64,000 nt of DNA from Doryteuthis pealeii (GCA_023376005.1 CM042157.1:62676118-62740117), one strand, 5' to 3'. Counted from the stretch's first letter, positions 1 through 12,181 are shown. The notes: generated from the letters alone by a model not told the origin. Made by a program: numbers and translations.

Positions 1-1400
1 TGTAAACATTGTTTTTCGTTTTTATTAATTTTCATTATTTCCGTAAGCTGAAAAGTATATTTTTATAATCATCAGGAGATTGTTTAATGTTCTTCTTCGA
101 AATGAACCAAACATTTTTCAAGATAATTATTAAATCATCTAAGTTTTATTGTGTTAAATATAAAGGGGGGGGGTAAATTTTCACAGGGAAAATTGGTGGA
201 CTTAATGTTCAAATGTATTTTGGATTTAACCATTGATCCATTCAAAAACGCACACGTCATAGCGAAATTTTTTATTAGAGTAATTAAATTACACTCTTAT
301 GGTCTAGCTTGAAATAATAAATCGATTTACAACTGGGTGATAATTTGTGGTGTCTTTGTTCGCCTGAACCTCCGTTCTTTAAGCGTCACGTTTCCCGCCG
401 CAAGAAGTAAAAGATAGGGACGAAAAAAACAGTCTTAGCTTACCAACTAAAGGAATAAACAATAACAAGATCCAAAGCCTCTATCGAGACACTGCATCAC
501 ACAACATAACGCTGTTATATATGAAATGAGATACATAAAAAAATGTTACAAATATTTTCCAAAACAAACATCATAATTCATTGAAAGGCCATGGAAGAAC
601 TTGGCGAGTTCAATGTAAAAAGCCGGACCCGAGGCAGAGAGCAAGTCCCACTGAGCCCAGATAGTAAAAAATCCAAAGAGTTAATCTTCCAAGGGACTCG
701 ACTACACCACAACTATTTTATTATAGCAATGATCCCACTCACATCATATACTTAAAAAAGTACCCGGCCGGCGATACAAATCTCACTAACGCACAAGAAA
801 ACGATAAACCACCTTATGTAACTGAGTACTTATAAAAAATGCGAAAGAAATGCAAAAAACACTATAAGCAACCCTGTTACAAACTATTAGGGAATACGAG
901 AGCCAAGATACCTATATATGTATGATTGCGGAATTTAATAAGTGCTTATAGCGTATAATACAATGGATAAAAGAAAATTAATAGATGGAATGCAACTGCC
1001 AAATCAGGAACACATGAATAAATTAATACTTACATGAAATAGAAAGTCTACAAATGACTCTTTGAAGACAGAACACTATCTGAAGCTGGTTACTATGATC
1101 GAGTAAGTAAAGTGGGTTCTATGATACAAAAAATTCATTAAACAGCGTTGGTAAAATTACATAAGGACAGTGATGTTAAAATATCAACAATGATAGTTGG
1201 CTAGAAAATGGCTTTATTTTTAACGGTGGGATGTAGTGTGTTGGAGAGCACTGGACTATTTAAAATAGGCAAAGAGTAAAATATTTGTCTACCAAATTTC
1301 CCCATGGGCTTATCAAATTTTCTTGATTTTTTTACCGTATAATAGGACTATGTGTTCCTTATCTATCAACCAGAAACTCGATTCTATCACTCTTCTCTTT
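1..1400. repeat. Low-quality duplicate of the 22,334-23,670 segment
   Basis: This stretch aligns end to end with 22,334-23,670: first the last part of repeat family E, then the RT region of the Dong/R4-like LINE, then the insert that follows it. The match is broken every few tens of bases by 1-3-base insertions and deletions, many in homopolymers, and the LINE frame is destroyed. It stops at the N gap at 1401. That error style suggests an unpolished contig end or an unresolved haplotype copy, although an old duplication is possible. Confidence 0.8.
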
Positions 1401-1500
1401 NNNNNNNNNNNNNNNNNNNNNNNNNNNNNNNNNNNNNNNNNNNNNNNNNNNNNNNNNNNNNNNNNNNNNNNNNNNNNNNNNNNNNNNNNNNNNNNNNNNN
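1401..1500. other. Assembly gap, exactly 100 N
   Basis: One hundred consecutive N, the conventional placeholder for a scaffold gap of unknown size. It lies between the duplicated, error-rich segment and a TG microsatellite, both of which are typical reasons for an assembly break. Open frames drawn across it are meaningless. Confidence 0.98.
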
Positions 1501-1602
1501 AGAGATTGTGTGTAGTGGTGTGTGGTGTGTGGGTGTGTGTGTGTGTGTGTGTTTGTATAACCTATGTGTGTGTGTGCGTGCGTGTGTGTGTGTTGTATAT
1601 AC

Positions 1603-1665
<63 letters not shown>

Positions 1666-1716
1666 TATAACCTCTGTTGTTGTATACCTGTTGTGTGTGT
1701 GTGTGTGTGTTTATAT

Positions 1717-1767
<51 letters not shown>

Positions 1768-1788
1768 TATACCTCTGTGTGTTTGTAT

Positions 1789-1847
<59 letters not shown>

Positions 1848-1848
1848 C
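1501..1848. repeat. (TG)n microsatellite with spacer blocks
   Basis: Long TG runs are separated by short repeated spacers of the type tttgtataacct / tatacctgtg, giving a higher-order pattern. Cys/Val and Thr/His frames across it are artefacts. Confidence 0.97.
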
Positions 1849-2210
1849 GTGTCAAAGTAATATTTTTGAGCAATTTTTTTATATTTCTAAATAGTATAAA
1901 CATTGAGCCTATTTGAATAACGTTTTAAAATTCTTTTTATTCAATTTAAGCTTTCCTGTCCCTCATTTCAATGTTTTTTTGTGCCTTTTATAACTAAGGA
2001 AATCCCAATAAATTTTCTGCGTTTTCAACTAACCAAAACGACCGCTGCCTCAAACATCTAAAAATAGCCTCCACTATTGGACTAAGAAGAACAGACAACA
2101 ACGAACTTATAAGACAAAGCAATAAACTAAAATAGCAGTACGGGTATATTCCTATACGTCAACTGAAAACTATATAAGTAAAGTCATTTCTACTCCCAGG
2201 TAGGATACAC
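1849..2210. other. Unassigned AT-rich spacer
   Basis: No gene, RNA or recognisable repeat was found between the TG microsatellite and the family A element. Confidence 0.5.
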
Positions 2211-2677
2211 CACGGCCCGCTAATATATACGACCCCATATGTCACCTAAACAGGCAGAATTTTAACGGGCCGATTCGTTTTGTAATCAATTTATGTCTAT
2301 TTAAAAAAATGTTAAAAATATATAAATTTGTCTTTTTTCTTCAGAAATGTAATAATAAAAGATTGTAAACTAACAAAAAAAATTTAATTATGCAGTTATA
2401 GAAAACAAACACACCAACAATTTATCTATGATTTCAGGTTATATCAGAAAAAAATTAAACCTTTTCAATGTGAAATGTATTCCCTGGTCATTGTAGGCAA
2501 TAATAGTGATGATACTACAAAGAAACAGTATTTCTCGAGGAGAACTTACGGTTCAAGCTAAATGTTTGTGCTTTAAGATTTTTCAAAACGGACATAAATT
2601 GACTATTAAACAAAAAGGCCTGTTATAATTCTGCCTGCTTAGGTGACATGTGAGGTCGTATATATGAGTACGGTGTG
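2211..2677. mobile_element. MITE family A, simple copy
   Basis: The first ~85 bp reappear as reverse complement at the end: CACGGCCCGCTAATATA on the left, and a right terminus whose complement begins CACACCGTACTCATATA. Both are followed by the same block containing ATGTCACCTAA and GGCAGAAT. The ~300-bp interior has no coding capacity, so this is a non-autonomous TIR element. Other copies lie at 19,491-20,647 and 46,227-46,750. Where the 19-kb copy has a 354-bp insertion, this copy shows the unoccupied sequence (GTAAT followed by AATAAAAG near 2349). Target duplication here is unclear. Confidence 0.85.
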
Positions 2678-2784
2678 GATAGCCAAAAACTAAAACCAAA
2701 AGGAAAGCTAAATCGCATCCCCTCGACACAATATTCACCAACACTCTTCTAACACTAGCTCAAATAATCGGGAACGGTTATATC

Positions 2785-2967
2785 CTATAACTCCAACATA
2801 AACAAAAGGGAACCACTCTTGACTGATAAATTATTTGTTTATTCATTGATCTACTAGGAAAAAGAAGACGGGGTTAGGGTTAGGGTTAGGGTTAGGGCTA
2901 GTTTAATGGGAAAATAAATAATTTATCAGTCAAGAGTGGTTTCCCTTTATTTATGTTGGAGTTATAG
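2785..2967. mobile_element. Foldback element T1 with telomere-like core
   Basis: Inverted arms of roughly 60 bp (CTATAACTCCAACATAAAC at the left, reverse complement at the right) enclose several GGGTTAG units and the block GTTTAATGGGAAAATAAATA. The block also occurs in the two T3 elements (49.8 and 57 kb), whose ends are different. There is no coding potential and no clear target duplication. Confidence 0.8.
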
Positions 2968-3080
2968 GGAATAACCCGAGAACTGTTAGGAGATTTTTAA
3001 AGTTCCTACCAAAGAGATATTTTTTCAAAAACCAGGCACACTGTCCTATTATCATCTAAATAACCCCAGAGAAATTATAA

Positions 3081-3200
3081 AAAGTCGTCGGGGTGGCCTG
3101 AAGTCGGTATCAACCAGACAGCGAGGGAGTCTATCCCCCTTTTCACTGGCGCTAGACCAAGAAGATTGTTTTTTAGCTTCTGAGGTGAAACTCCACACAA
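3081..3200 (-). mobile_element. SINE-A, 3' part
   Basis: Matches the tail half of SINE-A (GCCACCCCGACGACTTTAC on the minus strand) plus part of its body. The tRNA-like head is absent or too diverged to see. Confidence 0.75.
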
Positions 3201-3506
3201 TCCAGCACGTTAGCCACTACTAGGTGGGAGGGGACTTATTCTGTCTAGAAGAGGATTTGAGCCTAAATAGAATTCCCTGAAGAAAATAAGTTCCAAAATG
3301 AATGGTCAGAGTTGGGGTCCAAATACAGACACGAAAACAACTTTTTAAATGTTGCTGCCTGGCTCGTTTAAATCGGATGATGAATATTTGAAATAACTTA
3401 AATCTAAAGAGGGGAACAAAAATGTACATCGCAAGACTAGATTAGATCAGATGACATGAAAAAAGAAATATTTTTGTTTAGATATTGGGTGTCATTTTAT
3501 GTAAAC

Positions 3507-3540
3507 AGAAATGTGGAACGTATATACGTTCCACATTTCT
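3507..3540. repeat. Perfect 34-bp palindrome
   Basis: AGAAATGTGGAACGTAT is followed immediately by its exact reverse complement with no spacer. It sits just upstream of the GATA microsatellite. Function unknown. Confidence 0.95.
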
Positions 3541-3570
3541 AAACCACGTGTCGCTTCTATCTACCTAATA

Positions 3571-3573
3571 TAT

Positions 3574-3614
<41 letters not shown>

Positions 3615-3683
3615 GTAGATACATACATACATACATACATATGAACATCCTGAGATAGATAGATAGATAGATATGGATATACT

Positions 3684-3725
<42 letters not shown>

Positions 3726-3774
3726 TGAATATACTGGTAGATAGATAGATAGATAGATAGATATTAACATCCTG

Positions 3775-3811
<37 letters not shown>

Positions 3812-3988
3812 TGAATACACAAGTAGATAGATAGATATGAATATACTAATATAGATAGATATATAGATAGAGAGATATAAATATACTGGTAGATAGATAG
3901 ATAAATATGAATATACTAATATAGATAGATAGATAGATATGAATATCCTGAGATAGATAGATAGATAGATAGATATGAATATACTAAT

Positions 3989-4023
<35 letters not shown>

Positions 4024-4034
4024 TGAACATCCTG

Positions 4035-4071
<37 letters not shown>

Positions 4072-4075
4072 TTTG
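3571..4075. repeat. (GATA)n compound microsatellite
   Basis: GATA runs alternate with short spacers such as tgaatatacta and tgaacatcctga, forming an irregular higher-order repeat. Ser-Ile-Tyr-Leu frames on the complementary strand come only from this repeat. Confidence 0.97.
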
Positions 4076-4198
4076 TTTCACTTTTGTATGAACTTCATTT
4101 TTTATGTCAAACAGAAAGTTTCTTAGTGTTTCATTTATTATTTATTATTTATTACATTTTTCGATTATTTTCCACGTGGAGCCCCGCTTGAACTAACG

Positions 4199-4227
4199 TG
4201 ACAACACGTATGGCATACGTGTTGTCA
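4199..4227. repeat. Short hairpin
   Basis: TGACAACACGTATG and its reverse complement are separated at the centre by almost nothing, giving arms of about 14 bp. It lies between the GATA block and a SINE-B fragment. Confidence 0.8.
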
Positions 4228-4242
4228 AAAACATACGTCGTA

Positions 4243-4330
4243 TGTATTTACCCAACCTCTCCATACGAGCAGGATGTGACACAATGTCTATTTTAAGCGA
4301 ACAGGCTGGAATTCAGAGATTTCCTTCTCT
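4243..4330 (-). mobile_element. SINE-B 3' fragment
   Basis: The segment containing CGAGCAGGATGTGACACAA is the reverse complement of the 3' end of SINE-B (see 25,284 and 61,421). Only the tail survives. Confidence 0.65.
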
Positions 4331-4354
4331 CAGGCGGGTTGTTATACCAAGGTT

Positions 4355-4421
4355 AAGGAGCCCGTATGGCATTTTCTAATGTTTTGCAATACTAGATAGA
4401 TAGATAAATAGATGTGAATTG

Positions 4422-4461
<40 letters not shown>

Positions 4462-4522
4462 CCCTTATGGCATTTTCTAATGTTTTGTAATACTAGATAG
4501 ATAGATAAATAGACGGGAATTG

Positions 4523-4566
<44 letters not shown>

Positions 4567-4626
4567 CCCTTATGGCATTTTCTAATGTTTGTAATACTAG
4601 ATAGATAGATAAATAGACGGGAATTG

Positions 4627-4670
<44 letters not shown>

Positions 4671-4731
4671 CCCTTATGGCATTTTCTAATGTTTTGTAAT
4701 ACTAGATAGATAGATAAATAGACGGGAATTG

Positions 4732-4787
<56 letters not shown>

Positions 4788-4848
4788 CCCTTATGGCATT
4801 TTCTAATGTTTTGTAATACTAGATAGATAGATAAATAGACGGGAATTG

Positions 4849-4904
<56 letters not shown>

Positions 4905-4965
4905 CCCTTATGGCATTTTCTAATGTTTTGTAATACTAGATAGATAGATAAATAGACGGGAATTG

Positions 4966-5005
<40 letters not shown>

Positions 5006-5066
5006 CCCGTATGGCATTTTCTAATGTTTTGTAATACTAGATAGATAGATAAATAGATGTGAATTG

Positions 5067-5098
<32 letters not shown>

Positions 5099-5159
5099 CC
5101 CTTATGGCATTTTCTAATGTTTTGTAATACTAGATAGATAGATAAATAGACGGGAATTG

Positions 5160-5203
<44 letters not shown>

Positions 5204-5264
5204 CCCTTATGGCATTTTCTAATGTTTTGTAATACTAGATAGATAGATAAATAGACGGGAATTG

Positions 5265-5312
<48 letters not shown>

Positions 5313-5376
5313 TCCCTTATGGCATTTTCTAATGTTTTGTAATACTAGATAGATAGATAAATAGACGGGAATTGAG

Positions 5377-5416
<40 letters not shown>

Positions 5417-5478
5417 CCCTTATGGCATTTTCTAATGTTTTGTAATACTAGATAGATAGATAAATAGATGTGAATTGA

Positions 5479-5516
<38 letters not shown>

Positions 5517-5577
5517 CCCTTATGGCATTTTCTAATGTTTTGTAATACTAGATAGATAGATAAATAGACGGGAATTG

Positions 5578-5617
<40 letters not shown>

Positions 5618-5678
5618 CCCTTATGGCATTTTCTAATGTTTTGTAATACTAGATAGATAGATAAATAGACGGGAATTG

Positions 5679-5710
<32 letters not shown>

Positions 5711-5772
5711 CCCTTATGGCATTTTCTAAATGTTTTGTAATACTAGATAGATAGATAAATAGACGGGAATTG

Positions 5773-5816
<44 letters not shown>

Positions 5817-5877
5817 CCCTTATGGCATTTTCTAATGTTTTGTAATACTAGATAGATAGATAAATAGACGGGAATTG

Positions 5878-5917
<40 letters not shown>

Positions 5918-5978
5918 CCCTTATGGCATTTTCTAATGTTTTGTAATACTAGATAGATAGATAAATAGACGGGAATTG

Positions 5979-6030
<52 letters not shown>

Positions 6031-6089
6031 CCCTTATGGCATTTTCTAATTTTGTAATACTAGATAGATAGATAAATAGACGGGAATTG

Positions 6090-6129
<40 letters not shown>

Positions 6130-6212
6130 CCCTTATGGCATTTTCTAATGTTTGTAATACTAGATAGATAGATAAATAGACTAGGTAATACTAGATAGAT
6201 AGATAAATAGAC

Positions 6213-6244
<32 letters not shown>

Positions 6245-6297
6245 CCCTTATGGCATTTTCTAATGTTTTGTAATACTAGATAGATAGATAAATAGAC

Positions 6298-6330
<33 letters not shown>

Positions 6331-6396
6331 CCCTTATGGCATTTTCTAATGTTTTGTAATACTAGATAGATAGATAAATAGACGGGAATGAGATAG

Positions 6397-6432
<36 letters not shown>

Positions 6433-6490
6433 CCCTTATGGCATTTTCTAATGTTTTGTAATACTAGATAGATAGATAAATAGAGAATTG

Positions 6491-6526
<36 letters not shown>

Positions 6527-6587
6527 CCCTTATGGCATTTTCTAATGTTTTGTAATACTAGATAGATAGATAAATAGACGGGAATTG

Positions 6588-6623
<36 letters not shown>

Positions 6624-6684
6624 CCCTTATGGCATTTTCTAATGTTTTGTAATACTAGATAGATAGATAAATAGACGGGAATTG

Positions 6685-6720
<36 letters not shown>

Positions 6721-6781
6721 CCCTTATGGCATTTTCTAATGTTTTGTAATACTAGATAGATAGATAAATAGACGGGAATTG

Positions 6782-6821
<40 letters not shown>

Positions 6822-6881
6822 CCCTTATGGCATTTTCTAATGTTTGTAATACTAGATAGATAGATAAATAGACGGGAATTG

Positions 6882-6929
<48 letters not shown>

Positions 6930-6990
6930 CCCTTATGGCATTTTCTAATGTTTTGTAATACTAGATAGATAGATAAATAGACGGGAATTG

Positions 6991-7027
<37 letters not shown>

Positions 7028-7081
7028 TGGCATTTTCTAATGTTTTGCAATACTAGATAGATAGATAAATAGACGGAATTG

Positions 7082-7125
<44 letters not shown>

Positions 7126-7274
7126 CCGTATGGCATTTTCTAATGTTTTGCAATACTAGATAGATAGATAAATAGACGGGAATTGAGATAGATAGATAGA
7201 TAGATAGATAGATCCCGTATGGCATTTTCTAATGTTTTGCAATACTAGATAGATAGATAAATAGACGGGAATTG

Positions 7275-7306
<32 letters not shown>

Positions 7307-7452
7307 CCCGTATGGCATTTTCTAATGTTTTGCAATACTAGATAGATAGATAAATAGATGTGAATTGAGATAGATAGATAGATAGATAGATCCCGTATGG
7401 CATTTTCTAATGTTTTGTAATACTAGATAGATAGATAAATAGACGGGAATTG

Positions 7453-7488
<36 letters not shown>

Positions 7489-7575
7489 CCCTTATGGCAT
7501 TTTCTAATGTTTTGCAATACTAGATAGATAGATAAATAGATGTGAATTGAGATAGATAGATATGTCATAGATATA
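4355..7575. repeat. Satellite of about 32 units with internal (GATA)n
   Basis: Each unit has a constant part of about 65 bp (TGGCATTTTCTAATGTTTTG, then an ATACTAGATAG block and GGGAATTGAG) and a GATA run of variable length, so units are ~85-120 bp. Inner units mostly read CCCTTATGG, TGTAATAC and GACGGG. Units at both edges more often read CCGTATGG, TGCAATAC and GATGTG. This indicates homogenisation from within. No coding content. Confidence 0.97.
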
Positions 7576-7789
7576 GATTAGAAGACCGTGAGACAACAAA
7601 TGATTATCCCCCTTAGAGATTGGGCGTGTCCGTTGGGTGCCGCATTGGGTGTCATTTTGCTCGTTATAAACCCGGCCCTGGCATCAAATTCAGCAACAAA
7701 AAGACAATGGGGTTCGTCCTTGGACAGAGCTCCGAGGACGAGACTGCCAAAGTAAAAATTGTTTGATGTTACCAGAAAGGTTGAATGGT

Positions 7790-8880
7790 TGATCGGTTGG
7801 TTGGTTGGTTGGTTGGATTTATGGCATGTCACCCCTTGGGTTATTTTATGCCGAAGACGTTTTATTTACAGTATTTGACAGCATATAGAACGCACTTTTT
7901 TTCCCAAAATTTTGTCTCAAAAAATTGCCCTGCGTCTTATACATTGTATGTAAGGTTGAGACCTCCCGTCGGCCTAGGATAATCTTCTCTATGATGCTCA
8001 CAAACCCAGCTTACTCTCAGTACTTTTACCTACCCTAAACTGCCAAATTGCTTTTATACAGCTATGTTTCTGCTTGTGTAATGCACAGCTAGACTTTCAA
8101 CAATATGTGCTTAAATACACTAACACTTTTTTTTCCTGAATCTGACCTGATGTAATGGGGTGCGTATTATATGCCGTCAAATACGTTAATTCATTCTTGT
8201 TTGGTATTGAGTTTTTTTCAAACTCAATTTTTTAAACACATTTTTAAAACTTGTGTTTATATATATCCTCATTTAGATGTGACCATAACAGGAGCTCCCA
8301 CACTGAGTCAAAGTGGACATGGCAGTAATAGCAATGGGGAGGTACTCCACACTCCCCGAAGCTCCAGATTTTGAACTTCACCACTAGATGCAGTTTAACG
8401 TCATACCCAGGATACTAAGACCCTGAGCCACAGCTTTTTAGCACATATCTAATAAAAAAGGTCCGAGGTTTGCCATAAGGGCAATAGGATCGGGACAATC
8501 ATACAGGTACTAGGACTTGACTTGACCAGCCGATTGATCGGGGGGGGGTACTCCGACCGCCCGTCTAGCAAAAGTAAGGGTCAAAGTGGAGTGTTGTATG
8601 TCAGCCACAAGGATTCCGTCCTTAAGCATCACGGGTTGGAATCTACGGCCAACCGGTGGTCCCATTGATGTGGGGGGGGGGTATTTTGACCCTCTGCAGA
8701 GGTGCAGTCGGTGTATTCAACTGTCTCAGCCAACAGGGATGTCACAAAAAGGGCAAGGCGGTGTTTCGTTACCGCTTCCCGACATTTTCTCGACATATCG
8801 GCATCTTTGTGACGTCATCGACTGATTATTTTAGTGGGTCAGTGTAACACCTTCATTGGTCCCAGTCTAAACCGGGGTGA
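7790..8880 (+). mobile_element. Interspersed repeat family D, interrupted copy
   Basis: Family D is a ~600-bp repeat that starts with a GGTT run and GGCATGTCAACCC, passes through CCATAGATGGGACCCTAACA and CCGATTGATCGG, and ends near GAGGTGCAGTCGG. Further copies lie at 34.4, 37.0 and 42.9 kb (plus) and 12.7 and 51.9 kb (minus). No long frame is shared between copies, so its class (a large SINE or a LINE 3' end) is undecided. This copy is split by a family P element. Confidence 0.75.
7867..8188. mobile_element. TIR element family P nested in family D
   Basis: Ends are TACAGTATTTGACAGCATAT and, as complement, TAACGTATTTGACGGCATAT. Intact family D at 42.95 kb reads straight across this point, and comparison shows ATT on both sides of the insertion, a 3-bp target duplication. 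Other copies: 13,307-13,637 and 35,122-35,475. Superfamily not assigned. Confidence 0.75.
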
Positions 8881-9420
8881 ACCTAGAAGGGATACTAACA
8901 CTAAATTGAATTCAGAATATTTGTCCTTTTGTGGCGTTACCGCTTTCATGTCAGAATGGACTGATGACGTGTTAATATAGAAATAATTGTATATTCATCT
9001 TATCTTCTGTGCTACGTGGAGAGGTTCGAATCCTGTTGCTGAATTGATGTGGCAATTCTGTGGCAATTCTGTGATGTTTGGAACCTGGAAACCAACCTGG
9101 GGTGCTGGGGAACATCTTGCCGTGTGCCATTTATAGCCACTTCTTTTTCTCATGAGATTTTAAAAATTTTTCCCTCAGGTCACAATTGCCGGGTCAGAGC
9201 CACGTCTCACTCTGTCAGAGCATCTTTATAAACTCCCCGAACATTCTCACCTCTCACACTTCCTCTCTCACACTTCACCACGTCTCACATCTCGTCCAAT
9301 AGAAACATGTCAAGTGACCTTATGTTGATTCATCCTTAAAAACTTTTCCTTTCGAATCTACACGTAGTTCTTATATTCCTCCTAAAAACTTTTTCCGTGA
9401 TAATTTACACGTCACTTTTA

Positions 9421-9458
<38 letters not shown>

Positions 9459-9574
9459 CATTTTGGCCCACGCGAACAAGATTTCTAATCGTCTTCAGGA
9501 ATAAGTGCCTTGACAATTAGCGATGCCAAATTATCAATGAAGATTTAAAATCTTTTTAAAAAAGAAAAAAGACT
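8881..9574. other. Unassigned spacer with (CT)n run
   Basis: No gene recognised. A CT microsatellite lies at about 9422-9454. The last bases form the T-run terminator of the first tRNA gene on the minus strand. Confidence 0.5.
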
Positions 9575-9658
9575 TGTCAGAAGTGGGATTCGAACCCACG
9601 CCGGGAAGACCCGACTGCGACCTGAACGCAGCGCCTTAGACCGCTCGGCCATCCTGAC
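9575..9658 (-). tRNA. tRNA-Leu(CAG), copy 1 of 13
   Basis: Decodes CUG leucine codons. On the minus strand the 84-nt gene has acceptor GTCAGGA paired with TTCTGAC, A-box TGGCCGAGCGGTCTAAGG, anticodon loop TTCAGGT (anticodon CAG), a long class II variable arm and B-box GGGTTCGAATCCC, with discriminator A. There is no intron and no encoded CCA. A-rich plus-strand sequence below 9574 reads as a T-run Pol III terminator. Upstream lie a TATA-like motif (9685-9693) and the conserved module (9699-9723). Confidence 0.98.
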
Positions 9659-9752
9659 CACTTCTGTTTAACAAACGCTTACTATTTTATAAAGAGACAA
9701 TAACGGTGACGATATCAGCAATAATTCATCTCAGTTATTTCAGTGCCCATTA

Positions 9753-10574
9753 GCTACCACCAAAATACGCCACGTGGTCAGTTTAGGCCATATTGAAGTA
9801 AGAAATGTAAATATTTTTTTTTACTTTTTTTTTAAATCTCGCAAAAAACAAATAACGAACATAAAGTGTTCTTACAAAGAAAAAAAGTTAATTCAAAGAT
9901 CAAATTATCCGATTGGAGAAAAATTAACCACTGTTATCTTGAAAAATAAGTAAAACAGTCCGTTTTTTTACGACACGGTCAGTTCCTTTATTGATAATTT
10001 TTAGCTGTATTCATGGTTCTTTTACTAAAAAAAAACAAAAAAAAAAAAAAACACTTGCATTGAAACTTATAAAAAATCTTCTGATATAATTATTCGGACT
10101 TGTATCTTTATAGAAAAAAAGGAAAAATCGGTTTTTGTCAGTTCATTTTTTCATATTTCATAAAATAAAATGGTGGGGGGTAGACCTCGTTAAAAAATAT
10201 TTCCCCGAATATATTTTAGGAAAAACTATTTCAGACATATTTTCATCGAAAGGTAACCAATTATGGAAATTTTTCTGAAAATAGGACCATTAATTGATTT
10301 TTCATAGAATTTTTTTAAAAAGCCTCTAGTCATAACTTGTTTTTGGCTACGTTAAATTTCAATTGATTTAACGGTGCAAAAATGTAAACATTGTTTTTCG
10401 TTTATAATTTTCATTAATTCCATGAGCTGAATTTTTTTTTTAAATTATCATGAGTTTTTTTAATGTTTCTTCTTTCGAATGGACAAAAGATTTTCAAGAT
10501 AATATTAACCTTTATGCAAGTTTCATTGTGTTAAATATAGGGGGGTAAATTTCACAGGGAAAATTGGCGGTACC
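9753..10574 (+). mobile_element. Repeat family E, full-length copy
   Basis: A ~800-bp AT-rich element bounded by short inverted ends of the type GGTACCACCAA. It ends in a G-rich run followed by AATTTCACAGGGAAAATTGG. There is no conserved frame. Other near-complete copies are at 21,731-22,532 and 48,533-49,332, a shortened one at about 32,130, and the window begins inside one. Probably a non-autonomous DNA element. Confidence 0.75.
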
Positions 10575-10716
10575 TATAGATTATAAATAATTTTGTGAAT
10601 TAATATTCAATTAATTTAATTGTGAGGGAAAATAAATTTGGTTACAAGAAGTTCATCAAGTAAAAAGTTTGGGAAAATATGATCTAAAGTTTAGATTTAA
10701 AAAAAAAAAAAGTCAT

Positions 10717-10800
10717 TGTCAGGAGTGGGATTCGAACCCACGCCGGGAAGACCCGACTGCGACCTGAACGCAGCGCCTTAGACCGCTCGGCCATCCTGAC
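10717..10800 (-). tRNA. tRNA-Leu(CAG), copy 2
   Basis: Mature sequence as copy 1 but with acceptor 3' strand TCCTGAC, giving full Watson-Crick pairing. Terminator is a T run of at least 12 (plus-strand A run at about 10,700). The TATA-like motif and module are deleted or shifted: only a remnant (GTTACTGCTGATAC) is seen upstream. With copy 3 it forms a pair duplicated as copies 6-7. Confidence 0.97.
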
Positions 10801-11127
10801 TACGTATCAACCCTTAAATGGAGAGAGAATAAGACTGAGAGTATCAGCAGTAACATATCTGTTATTAATCTCTCTAGTGTCAACCAAACTATTCTGCCCA
10901 TTAAAAGCTAATTCAAGAATTAAAAGGTGCGTTAGCATTTATAGTTTTTGTGGGGGATGGGGGTGGTCTCATTCAAATTGTATCAAATTATGTTTAATTT
11001 TGTAAATTAAAATTTAATTAATATATTTTCGTGGGAAAAAATTAAATTTGGTTCAAGGAATTCATCAAGTAAAAACTTTGAGAATTCCTAAGTTTAGATT
11101 TTGAATAATTAAAAAAAAAGTATATCT

Positions 11128-11211
11128 TGTCAGGAGTGGGATTCGAACCCACGCCGGGAAGACCCGACTGCGACCTGAACGCAGCGCCTTAGACCGCTCG
11201 GCCATCCTGAC
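11128..11211 (-). tRNA. tRNA-Leu(CAG), copy 3
   Basis: Intact class II tRNA with anticodon CAG and perfect acceptor pairing. TATA-like motif at 11,238-11,246 and upstream module at 11,252-11,276, spaced as in copy 1. T-run terminator from the plus-strand A run at about 11,111-11,119. Confidence 0.97.
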
Positions 11212-11396
11212 TAACAGTTTCGGTGTGAAGCGAACAGTTTTATATATAGAGATTAACAGTGATAATATCAGCAGTAACGTATACCAGTTATTGATGATAG
11301 CAAATGGCTGGCAAAGAAGACACCAACGAGGGTGTACGCTAATTACTATGAATGGTATATCTACACACCTACACACAAGTCCATGTATACTAGGTA

Positions 11397-11660
11397 CCAC
11401 CAATTTTCCCTGTGAAATTTACCCCCCCCCTATATTTAACACAATGAAACTTACAGAAAATTAATATTATCTTGAAAAAAAAATTTTCCATTCGAAAGAA
11501 GAAACATTAAACAAACTCCTGATGATTTAAAAAAAAAAAAATTTTAATGTTTCTTTTTTCGAATGCACAAACTTTTTTCAAGATTATATTAAATTTTATG
11601 CAAGTTTCATTGTGTTAAATATAGTGGTGAGTAAATTTCACAGTAAAATTGATACAATTA
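11397..11660. mobile_element. Two family E ends in inverted orientation
   Basis: 11,397-11,535 is the reverse complement of the family E 3' end (TACCACCAATTTTCCC, then a C run). 11,540-11,660 is another E end in plus orientation. Together they form a small inverted repeat. Confidence 0.7.
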
Positions 11661-11841
11661 GTAAAATACTTATTGTCTTTGCTTCACTTACACTATAAGT
11701 TCAACTAAAATAATTTTTTCCGGAGGTATTCTGAAACTACCACAAAAAAGAATATTTTAAAAATAGTTGAAAACCAATAATCAGTTATTGAATATGTACA
11801 AGAAAACAATTATGTCGAATACAGCCACCCATACATTCCTT

Positions 11842-12020
11842 GCCAACTCAGCGTATGAGTAGCACAGCGATCTGTGCGGTAAAATAATTAGCTGATGGTA
11901 GGTGTGGCGCTCCACCACAGACGCAAAAAACAATCTCATTAGTCTAGCGCTATTGAAAAGGGGATAGACTCCCTCGCTGATTGGCTGATACCGACTTTTG
12001 GCCACCCGACGACTTTACTT
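11842..12020 (+). mobile_element. SINE-A, body and tail without head
   Basis: Contains the SINE-A body (GTAGCACAGCGATCTGTGCG, GGTGTGGCGCTCCACC) and the tail ending in CGACGACTTTAC. The tRNA-like head is missing, so the copy is 5'-truncated. Confidence 0.85.
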
Positions 12021-12141
12021 TTTTATGCCTGCTGGAACAGCTGCTGTTGAAGTCAGGGTAACTCGTTTACACGCGCGGTCCGGTTCAAATCGTAGTGTTA
12101 TATACCCCATTGCTGGGTATATAATTGAGAGAGTTCTTGTA

Positions 12142-12145
<4 letters not shown>

Positions 12146-12181
<36 letters not shown>

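Noticed and set aside
1323..1916. Overlapping Cys/Val- and Thr/His-rich open frames
   Set aside because: They are translations of the TG/CA microsatellite and one runs through the N gap.
3561..7225. Ser-Ile-Tyr-Leu repeat proteins on the minus strand
   Set aside because: Pure consequence of GATA repeats; no start context and frames change with run length.
4355..7575. Possible CRISPR-like array (constant repeats with variable spacers)
   Set aside because: The variable part is only GATA runs of different length, there are no unique spacers, and the context is eukaryotic.
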